Assembly (NCBI GenBank): GCA_002721305.1
Contig: PBKA01000021.1
Location: forward strand, 1 to 64,000
Origin: Acidimicrobiaceae bacterium
GTDB taxonomy: Bacteria; Actinomycetota; Acidimicrobiia; Acidimicrobiales; Poriferisodalaceae
Reading direction: 5' to 3'
Length of the DNA: 64,000 nt
In this document: positions 44,670 through 53,453 of the stretch, in pieces
How positions within the stretch are numbered: position 1 is the stretch's first letter
Layout of the letters: each line of letters begins with the position of its first letter
Made by a program: the position numbers and the translations under genes
Notes under the pieces: model-generated
Databases searched by the model: none
What the model was told of the DNA's origin: nothing
The model's input: only the letters and a program-made list of their open reading frames with translations

Positions 44670-44733
44670 GGCTCTAGGGTGGCACTTGGGCGTGCCCTAA
44701 ACAGGCCTCCTTTTCGTTTGGATGTCGAATTCG

Positions 44734-45339
44734 TTAGATCGATGTACCAGCTAGACGTTTCATGGCAGCGGAAAGCTCGCGCGGACCTAGGTTTCCGCTG
44801 ATCCGAAACGCCACCGTCCCATCAGCTTCAATGAACACGAAGTATGGGACCGATGTAGTGCCGAAAGCATCTGCCAGCGTCATTGATGGGGTGTCGGCAA
44901 TGACTGGATGTTTCCATCCCTCATTTCTGAGCCACGTGGCTGGAGGATGATTTCCTCGTTCGGGTGCTTCGAAAGTTGAAATGGCGATCAAATCGATGTT
45001 CCCCGGCAATTCATTCGCAAGAAGCCACTCGGTGAGTTCAGCTACCTCTCGTTGGCAGTGCGGACACCAATGAGCGAAGAACGCCACGACAAGTGGCCGC
45101 TGCGCAGGCGCCACGTCAACTATTTGACCCGTCAGCAGGTCCGGGCCCGTAGCAAAGGGTGCCAGCTTTCCTATCGCCAAATCGTTTTCGGTCGTGTCGA
45201 ATGGGGCTAGGGCCCTCCCCTCCACCAGAGATTCGGTAATCGCTTCTTCGGTTTCTGAAAGGGGCGTCTGCTTTGATTCGCCGCGGCAGGCTCCGGCAAT
45301 CAACATGGGCACTATCAGTGCAGGGAGGAACCAACGCAT
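44734..45339 (-). CDS. TlpA-like thioredoxin-fold lipoprotein
   Basis: 201 residues from ATG 45339. A lipoprotein signal peptide ends in LIAGAC (Cys18). The thioredoxin-fold domain carries WCPHC (Cys92, Cys95) in the sequence FFAHWCPHCQREV and a cis-Pro loop SVPYFVF. It should reduce or exchange disulfides outside the cytoplasmic membrane, for example in cytochrome maturation or oxidative repair. It stands between the MgtE-like and thioesterase genes on the same strand. The partner is unknown. Confidence 0.9.
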   Translation of the reverse strand: MRWFLPALIVPMLIAGACRGESKQTPLSETEEAITESLVEGRALAPFDTTENDLAIGKLAPFATGPDLLTGQIVDVAPAQRPLVVAFFAHWCPHCQREVAELTEWLLANELPGNIDLIAISTFEAPERGNHPPATWLRNEGWKHPVIADTPSMTLADAFGTTSVPYFVFIEADGTVAFRISGNLGPRELSAAMKRLAGTSI

Positions 45340-45357
45340 CACGGCTTCGACGTTAAC

Positions 45358-46224
45358 TCAGGAACGTTCACGGAACTGAGGACTAACAAATTCCCACTTG
45401 CCGACCGCTTCATCAGACCGCGGAAGCAGGACCGCAAGTTGACGTGAAAGAACCAGTAGCTGTCCGTCGGGTGACCAGATCTCGCCTGTTTCGTCGATAA
45501 AGCCCTCGCTGCCCGAGAGTTGCCTAAACACCGCTGCGCAATAAGTGTCGGCAGTCATCTCCATTTTTCTGGGATCAGTTCGAAACTGCACTGTGAGTTC
45601 AAGGGTTGGCGCATGCACGGCAAAATCGGTGTGCGCCATAATTGCCGGAATCCACGAGTCGGCCATAGCCGCCAGAAGGGCCTCGTCATATGGTTCCGGC
45701 TCTGACAACCGAATCCATCCCCCAGCTTCGTATCCGCCGGAGATAGTCGAGGTTTCGGGCACTCCCGGAACTCCCAAGCCCCAATATCGTTCCCAACGAC
45801 TGTGAAGTGGGACGCGGGGCGGCATCGTCCTCATGAGCCAACTATTTTCAAGGGTTGGGAGTATCGGGAACTCCCGTTGCTCCCATTCGTGTAACGCCGG
45901 CTCCACTGCTGCCACCGCAACCAACGCCGTTGCGATCAGCCGATCCTCCTGAGTCATCCGGACTGCCGCAAAGCCCGCTATCTTGCCGAGTCGTTCAACA
46001 GTTACTGCCAAGCCAACTGGACCTTCCCTGGGAGCAGACATGAAGTGGGTGGTGACTGTTCGGACACAACGATCTCGACCGAGGTAATGCTGAGCCGCTC
46101 GAACCATCAACGCCGCGATGATGCCCCCGTTGGGGCCGTTGACAACCCACCAAGAGCGATCGAAGTTGGCAACCAGACGGCCATCGTTTTGCTCGTCCAT
46201 CTCCATCGCCTCGGAAAATCGCAT
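45358..46224 (-). CDS. Acyl-CoA thioesterase (TesB-like, double hot-dog)
   Basis: 288 residues from ATG 46224, chosen because AGAGG lies six bases upstream; a frame open to 46272 is the alternative. Two hot-dog domains are suggested by NGGIIAALMVRAA (N-half) and the GGYEAGGWIRLSEPEPYDEALLAAMAD segment (C-half). The N-half NGPNGGIIAALM loop is typical of the actinobacterial thioesterase family. It should release free acid and CoA from acyl-CoA. The divergent neighbour is the glutamate-dehydrogenase-like gene. Confidence 0.83.
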   Translation of the reverse strand: MRFSEAMEMDEQNDGRLVANFDRSWWVVNGPNGGIIAALMVRAAQHYLGRDRCVRTVTTHFMSAPREGPVGLAVTVERLGKIAGFAAVRMTQEDRLIATALVAVAAVEPALHEWEQREFPILPTLENSWLMRTMPPRVPLHSRWERYWGLGVPGVPETSTISGGYEAGGWIRLSEPEPYDEALLAAMADSWIPAIMAHTDFAVHAPTLELTVQFRTDPRKMEMTADTYCAAVFRQLSGSEGFIDETGEIWSPDGQLLVLSRQLAVLLPRSDEAVGKWEFVSPQFRERS

Positions 46225-46328
46225 CGAGTCCCTCTTATAGAAACATTTTGTTGAGAGCAGCTCTTCCAACATCCTGACTTTAGGTGGACTCAGTGTCCAA
46301 CCGTCGGCGTAAGTGGCACAATTCAGTT

Positions 46329-47357
46329 GTGGAAATCAAGCAACTTGAATCAACCAAAGGCTTCGTGATTTACGACCTTCCCAACGCAGGAACTTATGTG
46401 GGTCCGACACGGCTAGGTGCCAAACTGATCCCCGGTAACGCCGAGATGTTGGTGAGACACCAAACCTACGTCTTCGGTTTAACTGAACAGCAGAAAAGCG
46501 GGGCGACCATTGGTCTCAAGGTAGACGCCAGCGACGCCGAAGGAGCTGTTGTCGCCCTTGCCGAAGAACTGACTGACGAATTTGAGTCTCAGCGGTTGCT
46601 CACTAATCCGGGTCTTCGACTCAGCGAAGCTTTACTAGCCCCGGTGCTCCGCCATGACAAACGCAATCCGATCGCTAAGGCTGAACGGGACGGCGTTACT
46701 TTCGAAGACGAATTGGTAGCCCTTGGGGCTGTGACCTGTGCTTCCCGATTCGTGAAACCCAACGGTACTTGGAAGGTGGCAATCGAAGGTTTCGATCAAA
46801 GCGGACTGGCCATAGCCAGAGAGGTTGAGAATCATGGTGGCAAGGTCCACAGGATTTCGACCGCTAAAGGGTGCGTGTCAGGTGACTTCGACAGTTCAAC
46901 TCTTGCTGACACCTGGATGGACTCGGGAGCCGATTGTGTCGAAAAGTTGGGGCCTGTCGGCAAACCTTGGGAGATCTGGAATTCAGATGTGGACGCGGTC
47001 TTTGTCGGCTCAAAGCCAGGAGCGATGTCCGGCGATGGTGCTACCAGCACGAACGACACCCCGATCATCGCTACTTCCGCAGCCGCGATTTCATCTAAAG
47101 CGCTGGCGATTTTGAGGAAGAACAAGGTTCCGGTCGCCGCCGATTTCCTCAGTAGGGTGGGCCCTACACTCGCTTGGTGGGCTTCAGAAGAAACTAGTCC
47201 TGACGTTTTGCGCTCCTCTACTACTGAAACCGTGATCGGTTTACTCGAAGAAACCGTTGACCATGATGATGGCCCTTTCATGGCGGCGTGTTACAAGGCA
47301 GAAGCATTTATCGAAAGCTGGCAGGAGAAACGACCGTTTGGGCGGCCTCTCGGGTAA
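46329..47357 (+). CDS. Glu/Leu/Phe/Val dehydrogenase-like protein, divergent
   Basis: About 342 residues from GTG 46329. The C-terminal Rossmann domain is recognisable: WKVAIEGFDQSGLAIAREVENHGGKV corresponds to the GDH motif VAVQGFGNVG, followed by VDAVFVGSKPG and VPVAADFLSRVGPTLAWW, which match the late GDH blocks. The N-terminal substrate domain is diverged and I could not find the catalytic Lys motif (K-G-G). It may be a degenerate paralogue, a regulator or an enzyme with a new substrate. The start is uncertain (the frame is open from 46284). It is convergent with dnaE2. Confidence 0.65.
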   Translation: MEIKQLESTKGFVIYDLPNAGTYVGPTRLGAKLIPGNAEMLVRHQTYVFGLTEQQKSGATIGLKVDASDAEGAVVALAEELTDEFESQRLLTNPGLRLSEALLAPVLRHDKRNPIAKAERDGVTFEDELVALGAVTCASRFVKPNGTWKVAIEGFDQSGLAIAREVENHGGKVHRISTAKGCVSGDFDSSTLADTWMDSGADCVEKLGPVGKPWEIWNSDVDAVFVGSKPGAMSGDGATSTNDTPIIATSAAAISSKALAILRKNKVPVAADFLSRVGPTLAWWASEETSPDVLRSSTTETVIGLLEETVDHDDGPFMAACYKAEAFIESWQEKRPFGRPLG

Positions 47358-47369
47358 CGCTGATTTGGA

Positions 47370-50300
47370 CTAACGGAAGTCCCGGCTTGAGATAGTCGGA
47401 CCAACATCAAGTTTCTCGATTCGCTCAGCAATAATGTTTACGACGCCTTCATGTCGTTCAAGTCTGCCAATAACTGTGAGCGCTGGTTCAGAGCTAAGAA
47501 CGGGTCGGAACCGTAACCAGCATCCGCCTGAAACAATGACATTGATGAGGCCAGTCTCGTCTTCGAGATTGACAAAAACTGTTCCAGATGCTGTCGCTGG
47601 ACGCTGACGGTGAGTAACCACACCCGCCACCTTGACCTTGCCAAGTCCACAATCTAAGAGATCGACAGCAGTGACTACGCCCCTACGTTTGAGTTCTTCG
47701 CGTACGAATCGGGTCGGGTGTCCATTTGGAGCTATCCCCGTGGCCCACAAATCAGAAATTGCCTCATCTTGTAAGGACATGCCTGGCAAGGATGGGGCAG
47801 AAACACCAGTAACGATGCCGCGGAGACGTCCCGCACGCGATTGAGAGACTGCCCCTACCGCCCATAATGCTTCGCGACGGGTAAGCCCGAAACATCCGAA
47901 AGCGCCCGCCGTAGCCAACGCTTCCAGTTGTCTTTGAGATATATCCGTACGCCTCGACAATTGCTCCAGATCTTCGTAAGGCCCAGCAGCGGTAACTTCA
48001 AACGCTAAATCTGCACCAAAACCTCTAACGGAAGAAAGCCCTAGCCGCACAGCCACGCCATTTGCTGACCCATCGCAAGCTTCAAGCATGGCTCGATCCG
48101 CTGAAATATTGAGATCTGGAGTTAGAACCTTTACTCCATGACGTCTTGCATCTTGGACCAACGAATGCGGTGAATAAAACCCCATCGGCTGAGAGTTAAG
48201 CAAGGCAGCACAGAAAGCCGCTGGATAGTGATACTTGATCCATGACGAAGCATAAACAAGGTGCGCAAACGAAACTGAATGACTTTCAGGGAAACCATAA
48301 TTAGCAAAGGCAACCATTTTGTCCCAGATCTGGTCAGCAACTTTCTCGCCGATTTCTCGTTCCAACATGCCCTCATACAGTCGGTACCGGAGACGTTCCA
48401 TCCGTTCTCGAGATCGCTTAGACCCCATTGCCTGACGCAACTCGTCGGCTTCTGCTGCTGTAAACCCTGCTACATCAATCGCCATTTGCATCAACTGTTC
48501 TTGAAAAAGCGGAATTCCGAGGGTTTTCGAGAGAGCCGGCTCAAGAAGAGGGTGAAGATAAGTGACAGCTTCTTCTCCGTTGCGACGGCGAATGTACGGA
48601 TGCACAGAACCGCCTTGGATGGGGCCGGGACGAATGAGGGCCACTTCCACAACCAAGTCGTAAAAACAGCGCGGGCGAAGCCTGGGAAGGGTAGCCATTT
48701 GTGCCCGCGATTCGACTTGGAACACTCCGATCGAATCAGCTCGACACAACATGTCGTAAACCTCGGCTTCTTGAGGTAATGCTCCAAGATCAACATCCAC
48801 TTGATAAGTGTGAGCAATTAAATCCACGGCGGCGTGCAGGGCAGACAGCATTCCTAACCCAAGCAGATCAAACTTCACTAACCCGACTGACGCACAATCG
48901 TCCTTGTCCCACTGCAGTACAGATCTATTGGCCTTTCGCGCCCACTCAACCGGACAAACTTCAACTATGGGGCGATCGCAGATCACCATCCCACCAGAGT
49001 GAATACCTAGATGGCGTGGCGCTCTCTCAATCTCCGAAGCCAGTCGGAGAACTTCAGCAGGTACTGGTTTCTGGTTTTCATTATTGGTTCTTCGTTGTGA
49101 ATGAACTTCCTGATGACGATCGAAAGATTTAGACCAAGCATCTTGTTGTCCAGAGTCGTAACCCAAAGCGCGGGCGGCGTCACGAACTGCCGACCGAGTT
49201 CGATATGTAATCACATTCGCAACCTGAGCAGTATGTTCTCTCCCATAACGATCAAAAACGTACTGAATTACTTCTTCGCGTCTTCCACTCTCGATATCAA
49301 GGTCGATATCGGGGGGTCCGTCTCGCTCAGGTGACAAAAACCGTTCAAACAGCAACCCAAGCGAAACGGCGTCGACATTGGTGATCCCGAGGGCATAACA
49401 AACGGCCGAATTAGCTGCTGAGCCCCGCCCTTGACAAAAAATATCTCGGCTCCGACAAAACGAGACAATGTCCCAGACCACAAGAAAATAACCAGGAAAC
49501 CCGAGTTCCTGGATTAACCCAAGTTCGTGGGAAATCTGCTGCCAAGCTCCAGCAACTTTCTCAGCGGGTTGAACTCCATAACGACGTCGAGCTCCGTCAT
49601 AGACGATTTTTCGTAGATAAGCCATTTCATCTAAACCATCGGGACATGGATATGGAGGGAGCTTTGGCGCAACTAGCGATAGATCAAAAGCACAATCAAG
49701 CCCTAACTCCGTAGAGGTCTCGACAACACCGGGATACCGAGCAAACCAAAGTTTTTGTTCAACCCCTGACCGCAAATGGGCAGAACCATTAGCAGGAAGC
49801 CATCCGTCTATTTGATCAAGCGACTGGCGACTGCGAATCGCCGACATTGCTCTCGCTAAGTGTCGTTGAGTCGGAACCGCGTAATGCACGGCATTCGTAC
49901 AAAGCAGCCCAACTTTTTGCTCGACAGCTAAATCCGACAAGCAGTCATTTCGAGCATCATCGGAAGGGTCGCCGTGACGCCAAAGTTCAACAAAAACATT
50001 TTCGTTTCCAGCAGCATCAATTATTTGACAAAGTTCTTCTCTTGCTCTTGTTACTCCTGCTTGTCGAAACGCATCAGGCACTACACCCCGCCGTCCAGCT
50101 GTGAGTATCGCCCAATCTCCGCGATGAGAATCCGCCGCCTCAAGCAACTCCGACATAGACAACCGGGGTGAATTCTTCTCTCCTGCCATTTGGCTTCGCG
50201 ACAGAAGGGCTGACAGTGACGCGTATCCGGCAGGGTGGCGAGCCAACATGACAAGACGTTTACCCGATGGATCAACGGAGCCGACGCGAGACGGATTTCT

Positions 50301-50726
50301 ACGCTCCGTCCGGGGAAGTAAATCTTCCTTGGGCTGCCAGGCATCTACGGTGATTTCAGCGCCGAAAACTGTTGGAAGCCCAACTTCTCGCGCACATTCG
50401 GCAAAACGCACAACGCCGTAGAGGCCTCCGTGGTCGGTTAAAGCCAAGGCTTCCAGTTCAAGTCGCGCTGCTTCTCGAACCAGCTCTTCGGGGCTTGAAG
50501 CACCATCAAGGAAACTGAAGTGAGAATGCACATGTAATTCGGCGTACGGAATTGACTTTCGAGCATTCTGAGTTTTGTTCGGCGAGGAAAAAATTCGCTT
50601 TGCCGGACCATCCAAGAGATCGTTCTCATCGACTCCACTAGACGGAAAATTCGTGGGTTCTACTTGTTGATCTGAGAGTCGCCGTTCTAACTCTCGCCAC
50701 GGCATAGCGGGATTATTAAAGCCCAT
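47370..50726 (-). CDS. dnaE2: Error-prone DNA polymerase DnaE2 (ImuC), alpha-subunit of the translesion mutasome
   Basis: 1118 residues. An N-terminal PHP domain (about 60-130, with AELHVHSHFSFLDGASSP and TDHGGLYG), a polymerase core with the catalytic motif PDIDLDI at about 470-476, and a C-terminal OB-fold (VAGVVTHRQRPATASGT, then FVNLEDETG). The N-terminus MGFNNPAMPWRELERRL is that of actinobacterial DnaE2. It performs SOS-induced translesion synthesis with ImuA and ImuB. A perfect SOS box lies 11 bases before the start codon. A TATAGT directly before the ATG raises the possibility of initiation at the internal ATG 50705. It is convergent with the GDH-like gene. Confidence 0.95.
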   Translation of the reverse strand: MGFNNPAMPWRELERRLSDQQVEPTNFPSSGVDENDLLDGPAKRIFSSPNKTQNARKSIPYAELHVHSHFSFLDGASSPEELVREAARLELEALALTDHGGLYGVVRFAECAREVGLPTVFGAEITVDAWQPKEDLLPRTERRNPSRVGSVDPSGKRLVMLARHPAGYASLSALLSRSQMAGEKNSPRLSMSELLEAADSHRGDWAILTAGRRGVVPDAFRQAGVTRAREELCQIIDAAGNENVFVELWRHGDPSDDARNDCLSDLAVEQKVGLLCTNAVHYAVPTQRHLARAMSAIRSRQSLDQIDGWLPANGSAHLRSGVEQKLWFARYPGVVETSTELGLDCAFDLSLVAPKLPPYPCPDGLDEMAYLRKIVYDGARRRYGVQPAEKVAGAWQQISHELGLIQELGFPGYFLVVWDIVSFCRSRDIFCQGRGSAANSAVCYALGITNVDAVSLGLLFERFLSPERDGPPDIDLDIESGRREEVIQYVFDRYGREHTAQVANVITYRTRSAVRDAARALGYDSGQQDAWSKSFDRHQEVHSQRRTNNENQKPVPAEVLRLASEIERAPRHLGIHSGGMVICDRPIVEVCPVEWARKANRSVLQWDKDDCASVGLVKFDLLGLGMLSALHAAVDLIAHTYQVDVDLGALPQEAEVYDMLCRADSIGVFQVESRAQMATLPRLRPRCFYDLVVEVALIRPGPIQGGSVHPYIRRRNGEEAVTYLHPLLEPALSKTLGIPLFQEQLMQMAIDVAGFTAAEADELRQAMGSKRSRERMERLRYRLYEGMLEREIGEKVADQIWDKMVAFANYGFPESHSVSFAHLVYASSWIKYHYPAAFCAALLNSQPMGFYSPHSLVQDARRHGVKVLTPDLNISADRAMLEACDGSANGVAVRLGLSSVRGFGADLAFEVTAAGPYEDLEQLSRRTDISQRQLEALATAGAFGCFGLTRREALWAVGAVSQSRAGRLRGIVTGVSAPSLPGMSLQDEAISDLWATGIAPNGHPTRFVREELKRRGVVTAVDLLDCGLGKVKVAGVVTHRQRPATASGTVFVNLEDETGLINVIVSGGCWLRFRPVLSSEPALTVIGRLERHEGVVNIIAERIEKLDVGPTISSRDFR

Positions 50727-50736
50727 ACTATAGATG

Positions 50737-50754
50737 ATCGAACATACGTTCGAT
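50737..50754. promoter_or_regulatory. SOS (LexA) box between dnaE2 and the amidase gene
   Basis: ATCGAACATACGTTCGAT is a perfect match to the CGAACNNNNGTTCG SOS box used by LexA in Actinobacteria and Gram-positives. It lies 11 bases upstream of the dnaE2 ATG and 43 bases before the divergent amidase start at 50797, overlapping the presumed dnaE2 promoter (TTGATC ... TATAGT on the minus strand). Confidence 0.9.
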
Positions 50755-50796
50755 CAATGTCAAGAAAGGTGGCTCGAGACGGAGTACTTTTCACCC

Positions 50797-52230
50797 ATGC
50801 AGAATGCAGCCATGGATGGAGTTGATCTCGCTCACCTCGTGCACCAGGGCAAGGCTTCGCCCACCGAACTTCTTGAGGACGCTATCGCGCGGGCAGACAG
50901 TCTCAATCCGCAATTAAACGCGATCGTTCATCGGCTAGACGAACAGGCCCGAGCCAGAGCAGCAAAGATGTCTGATCAGAGGGCCTCTGAGGAAGCAACG
51001 TTGTGGGGAGTGCCATTCCTCACTAAGGATTTGACTGTGATGACCGAAGGCGATCCTTATCACGCGGGCAACGTCGCTCTCCGCGATTCTGACTATCGGG
51101 CTGACCACACAACCCATCTAGCAACGATGTTCCAACGGTTGGGTTTGGTGAACTTTGGTCGAACCAATACACCAGAGTTTGGTGGAACTGTGACGACCGA
51201 ACCCGTCTCTCACGGAGCGTGTCGAAACCCATGGGATACGGATCACTCAACAGGAGGTTCAAGTGGTGGATCAGCCGCTGCCGTGGCTGCAGGAATCGTA
51301 CCGATCGCTCATGCAAACGATGGCGGCGGATCTATTCGGATTCCAGCATCTGAATGCGGTCTCGTAGGACTAAAACCAAGTAGAGGTCGCGTTTCTTTCG
51401 GACCAAAGCTTGGAGAGTCATGGGCGGGCGCAGCAATCGATGGCGTCGTCACCAGAACAATTCGCGACACCGCACGAGTTCTGGATGGAATTTGTCGACC
51501 CTGGCCTGGGGACCCATATTGGGCTCCACTTCCAAACACGTCTTTCGAAAACTCTGTATCGACTCCCACAGGGCAACTCAAAATAGGGACTGTCACTGAG
51601 TCCTCGTGGGGTCCCGTTCACCCTGATTGCGCCAGTGCTGTCCAACAAACAGCGCTATTGCTTCAAGATCTCGGCCATGTCGTTGAACCCGCCCAACCAC
51701 AGGATTTGTTTAACGACGATTTGTTTGATCACTTCAAAGTCGTGTTGGCTGCTAACGAAGCATTCTCAGTGGACAAATTAGGGGAGGCTATTGGTAGAGG
51801 CTTTGACGCCGGGGATATGGAGGCCGACACGAGAGCTCTGGTGGAACTAGGGCGAAAGTACACAGCAACCGACTACCTGGCTTCCGTGGAATGGTTTCAC
51901 TCCTATGCTCGGAAAATGGCCAACTGGTGGCAAGAATTTGACCTTCTGTTGACCCCGGTGATCGCGGAACCCCCACCAAAATTGGGAGAACTGCGAAATC
52001 CCCAAACAGGTACCAAACGCCTTCGCGAGTTGCTTCTGTTCACCGCTCAATTCAACATCACTGGCCAACCGGCTATTTCTTTGCCTACCTTTACAACCGA
52101 AGACGGATTGCCTGTGGGAATCCAATTGGTGGCAGCGATGCACGGTGAGTCTTTGTTGCTTCAAGCTGGTCAGCAACTCGAGGTGGCATCCTCTTGGCAT
52201 AACCGGAGGCCAACGGTGTGGGCTTCATAG
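50797..52230 (+). CDS. Amidase (amidase signature family)
   Basis: About 477 residues. The Ser-cisSer-Lys triad is complete: Lys77 in FLTKDL, cis-Ser155 in STGGSSGGSAAAVAAG and nucleophile Ser179 in DGGGSIRIPA. The family hydrolyses amides, including aryl and aliphatic amides, and includes GatA and fatty-acid amide hydrolase. The frame opens at 50734 but that stretch contains the SOS box, so ATG 50797 (or 50812) is more likely. It is divergent from dnaE2; whether LexA also controls it is unknown. A small membrane-protein gene follows on the same strand. Confidence 0.9.
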   Translation: MQNAAMDGVDLAHLVHQGKASPTELLEDAIARADSLNPQLNAIVHRLDEQARARAAKMSDQRASEEATLWGVPFLTKDLTVMTEGDPYHAGNVALRDSDYRADHTTHLATMFQRLGLVNFGRTNTPEFGGTVTTEPVSHGACRNPWDTDHSTGGSSGGSAAAVAAGIVPIAHANDGGGSIRIPASECGLVGLKPSRGRVSFGPKLGESWAGAAIDGVVTRTIRDTARVLDGICRPWPGDPYWAPLPNTSFENSVSTPTGQLKIGTVTESSWGPVHPDCASAVQQTALLLQDLGHVVEPAQPQDLFNDDLFDHFKVVLAANEAFSVDKLGEAIGRGFDAGDMEADTRALVELGRKYTATDYLASVEWFHSYARKMANWWQEFDLLLTPVIAEPPPKLGELRNPQTGTKRLRELLLFTAQFNITGQPAISLPTFTTEDGLPVGIQLVAAMHGESLLLQAGQQLEVASSWHNRRPTVWAS

Positions 52231-52279
52231 CTAAAAAAACAACGGCTCGTCTTATTGTGTCCGAACCGGAGATCTCCTC

Positions 52280-52756
52280 GTGAATCGTCGTTCCCTCGCT
52301 GACCGGGCGCTAGTGGCGCGAATTCTAGACAGCGAAGTTCGATCAGGGGTCGCCATAAGTGACCCTGCATTGGTTTCCGTGCAACGCAAAGAGTTGCTCG
52401 CACGATCTGCCATCTGCGCTCTCGGTTTTGTGCTGGCAGCGTCTTGGGGCACCCTTTTACCTTTGGTCCTGTCAGTCGTTGCAGGGTGGGACCACGTTGC
52501 TCGTCGACGACGATCGGTTTTAGTTGCTACTGCAACTGGTCTCCACCTTGTCGCAATCCGAGGACAAAGGGCTTCGTTGACTAACAAGTGGGGGGCAGAC
52601 GTCGAAGCTCGGTTGGTTCTTCAACCAGATAACCCAGAAGTCCCTCTGGAACTACCCGGGTGGACAGGGGTTCTTCATGGTGCAGATATCGAACGAGCTG
52701 AGAGAACCGTTCGAGATAGCGGAGGAGAAACGGTCAGGGTAATCCGCGAGGACTAG
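52280..52756 (+). CDS. Hypothetical protein with one or two membrane segments
   Basis: 158 residues, not recognised. A basic N-terminus is followed by a hydrophobic stretch (SAICALGFVLAASWG, then LPLVLSVVAGW), then an Arg-rich patch (HVARRRRS) and a soluble C-terminal half. The start GTG 52280 has GGAGAT about six bases upstream. It follows the amidase by 50 bases and ends in a four-base tail-to-tail overlap with the HAD gene. No function can be named. Confidence 0.65.
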   Translation: MNRRSLADRALVARILDSEVRSGVAISDPALVSVQRKELLARSAICALGFVLAASWGTLLPLVLSVVAGWDHVARRRRSVLVATATGLHLVAIRGQRASLTNKWGADVEARLVLQPDNPEVPLELPGWTGVLHGADIERAERTVRDSGGETVRVIRED

Positions 52757-53397
52757 AGCCGGGCTCGGACCTCAAACGCTGCTGCGTCAAAGTCGTCGGT
52801 GACCAATACCGCATCAAGGCCGACGGCTAATGCTGCTTCAATGTTCGAAGGGTGATCGTCAAGGAAAAGGCAGTCGTTCGCCGTTACGTGCAAGCTCTCG
52901 CACGTCAAGAGGTAAATTTCGGGGTCAGGCTTTCGCATGCCTACTTCACATGAATCTATGACTACGTCAAAGGAGTTGACCGGGATCTTTTCCCTCCAAT
53001 GACTCCACTCCCTGACATTGTTCGTCAAGATCCCAGTTTTGAGTCCTTGGGCTCTGATTTCATCAGAAAGTTCGATCATGACGGCCACCGGCTCGCCATT
53101 CGCGAAAGGATTAAAGTCCTCTGCGGTTAGCGTTCTGGCCTTATGGCCGGGGGGCAGTTCTGTTCCGAGGGTTAGGTGCATCTGAGTAACAAACTCAGAC
53201 AGTTCAACTCGACCGCATTCCACTTCATGCCACATCGGTGGCTCCTGGCCCGATGCAACCGTTCGAGAGTATTCACCAAAAATCTTCCTTAGAGCGTCTA
53301 GCGGAATACCCCAGTCGTCGGCCCAGCGAAGAGCCGCCAAGAAAGGCGATTCGAGAAGGACTCCGCCTACATCGAAGATCACGGCTTTCGGTTTCAC
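52753..53397 (-). CDS. HAD superfamily hydrolase (phosphatase-like)
   Basis: 214 residues. Motifs are FDVGGV (nucleophile Asp), ILTNNV (motif II), VGMRKPDPEIY (motif III Lys) and FLDDHPSNI (motif IV). It is a clear paralogue of the protein at 15330-15980: both share the MRKP motif, the FDVVI strand and the FLDD motif in the same order and spacing. The branch is that of the epoxide-hydrolase N-terminal phosphatase domain. The substrate is unknown. Confidence 0.87.
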   Translation of the reverse strand: MKPKAVIFDVGGVLLESPFLAALRWADDWGIPLDALRKIFGEYSRTVASGQEPPMWHEVECGRVELSEFVTQMHLTLGTELPPGHKARTLTAEDFNPFANGEPVAVMIELSDEIRAQGLKTGILTNNVREWSHWREKIPVNSFDVVIDSCEVGMRKPDPEIYLLTCESLHVTANDCLFLDDHPSNIEAALAVGLDAVLVTDDFDAAAFEVRARL

Positions 53398-53453
53398 TAG
53401 TGGAAAGCTAACCAGATCTCGCTCCAGGCTCTAGGTATATGTAGGGTCATGGA

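Noticed and set aside
48279-48779. 166-codon plus-strand frame inside dnaE2
   Set aside because: Antisense to a gene with full DnaE2 domain content; no motif.
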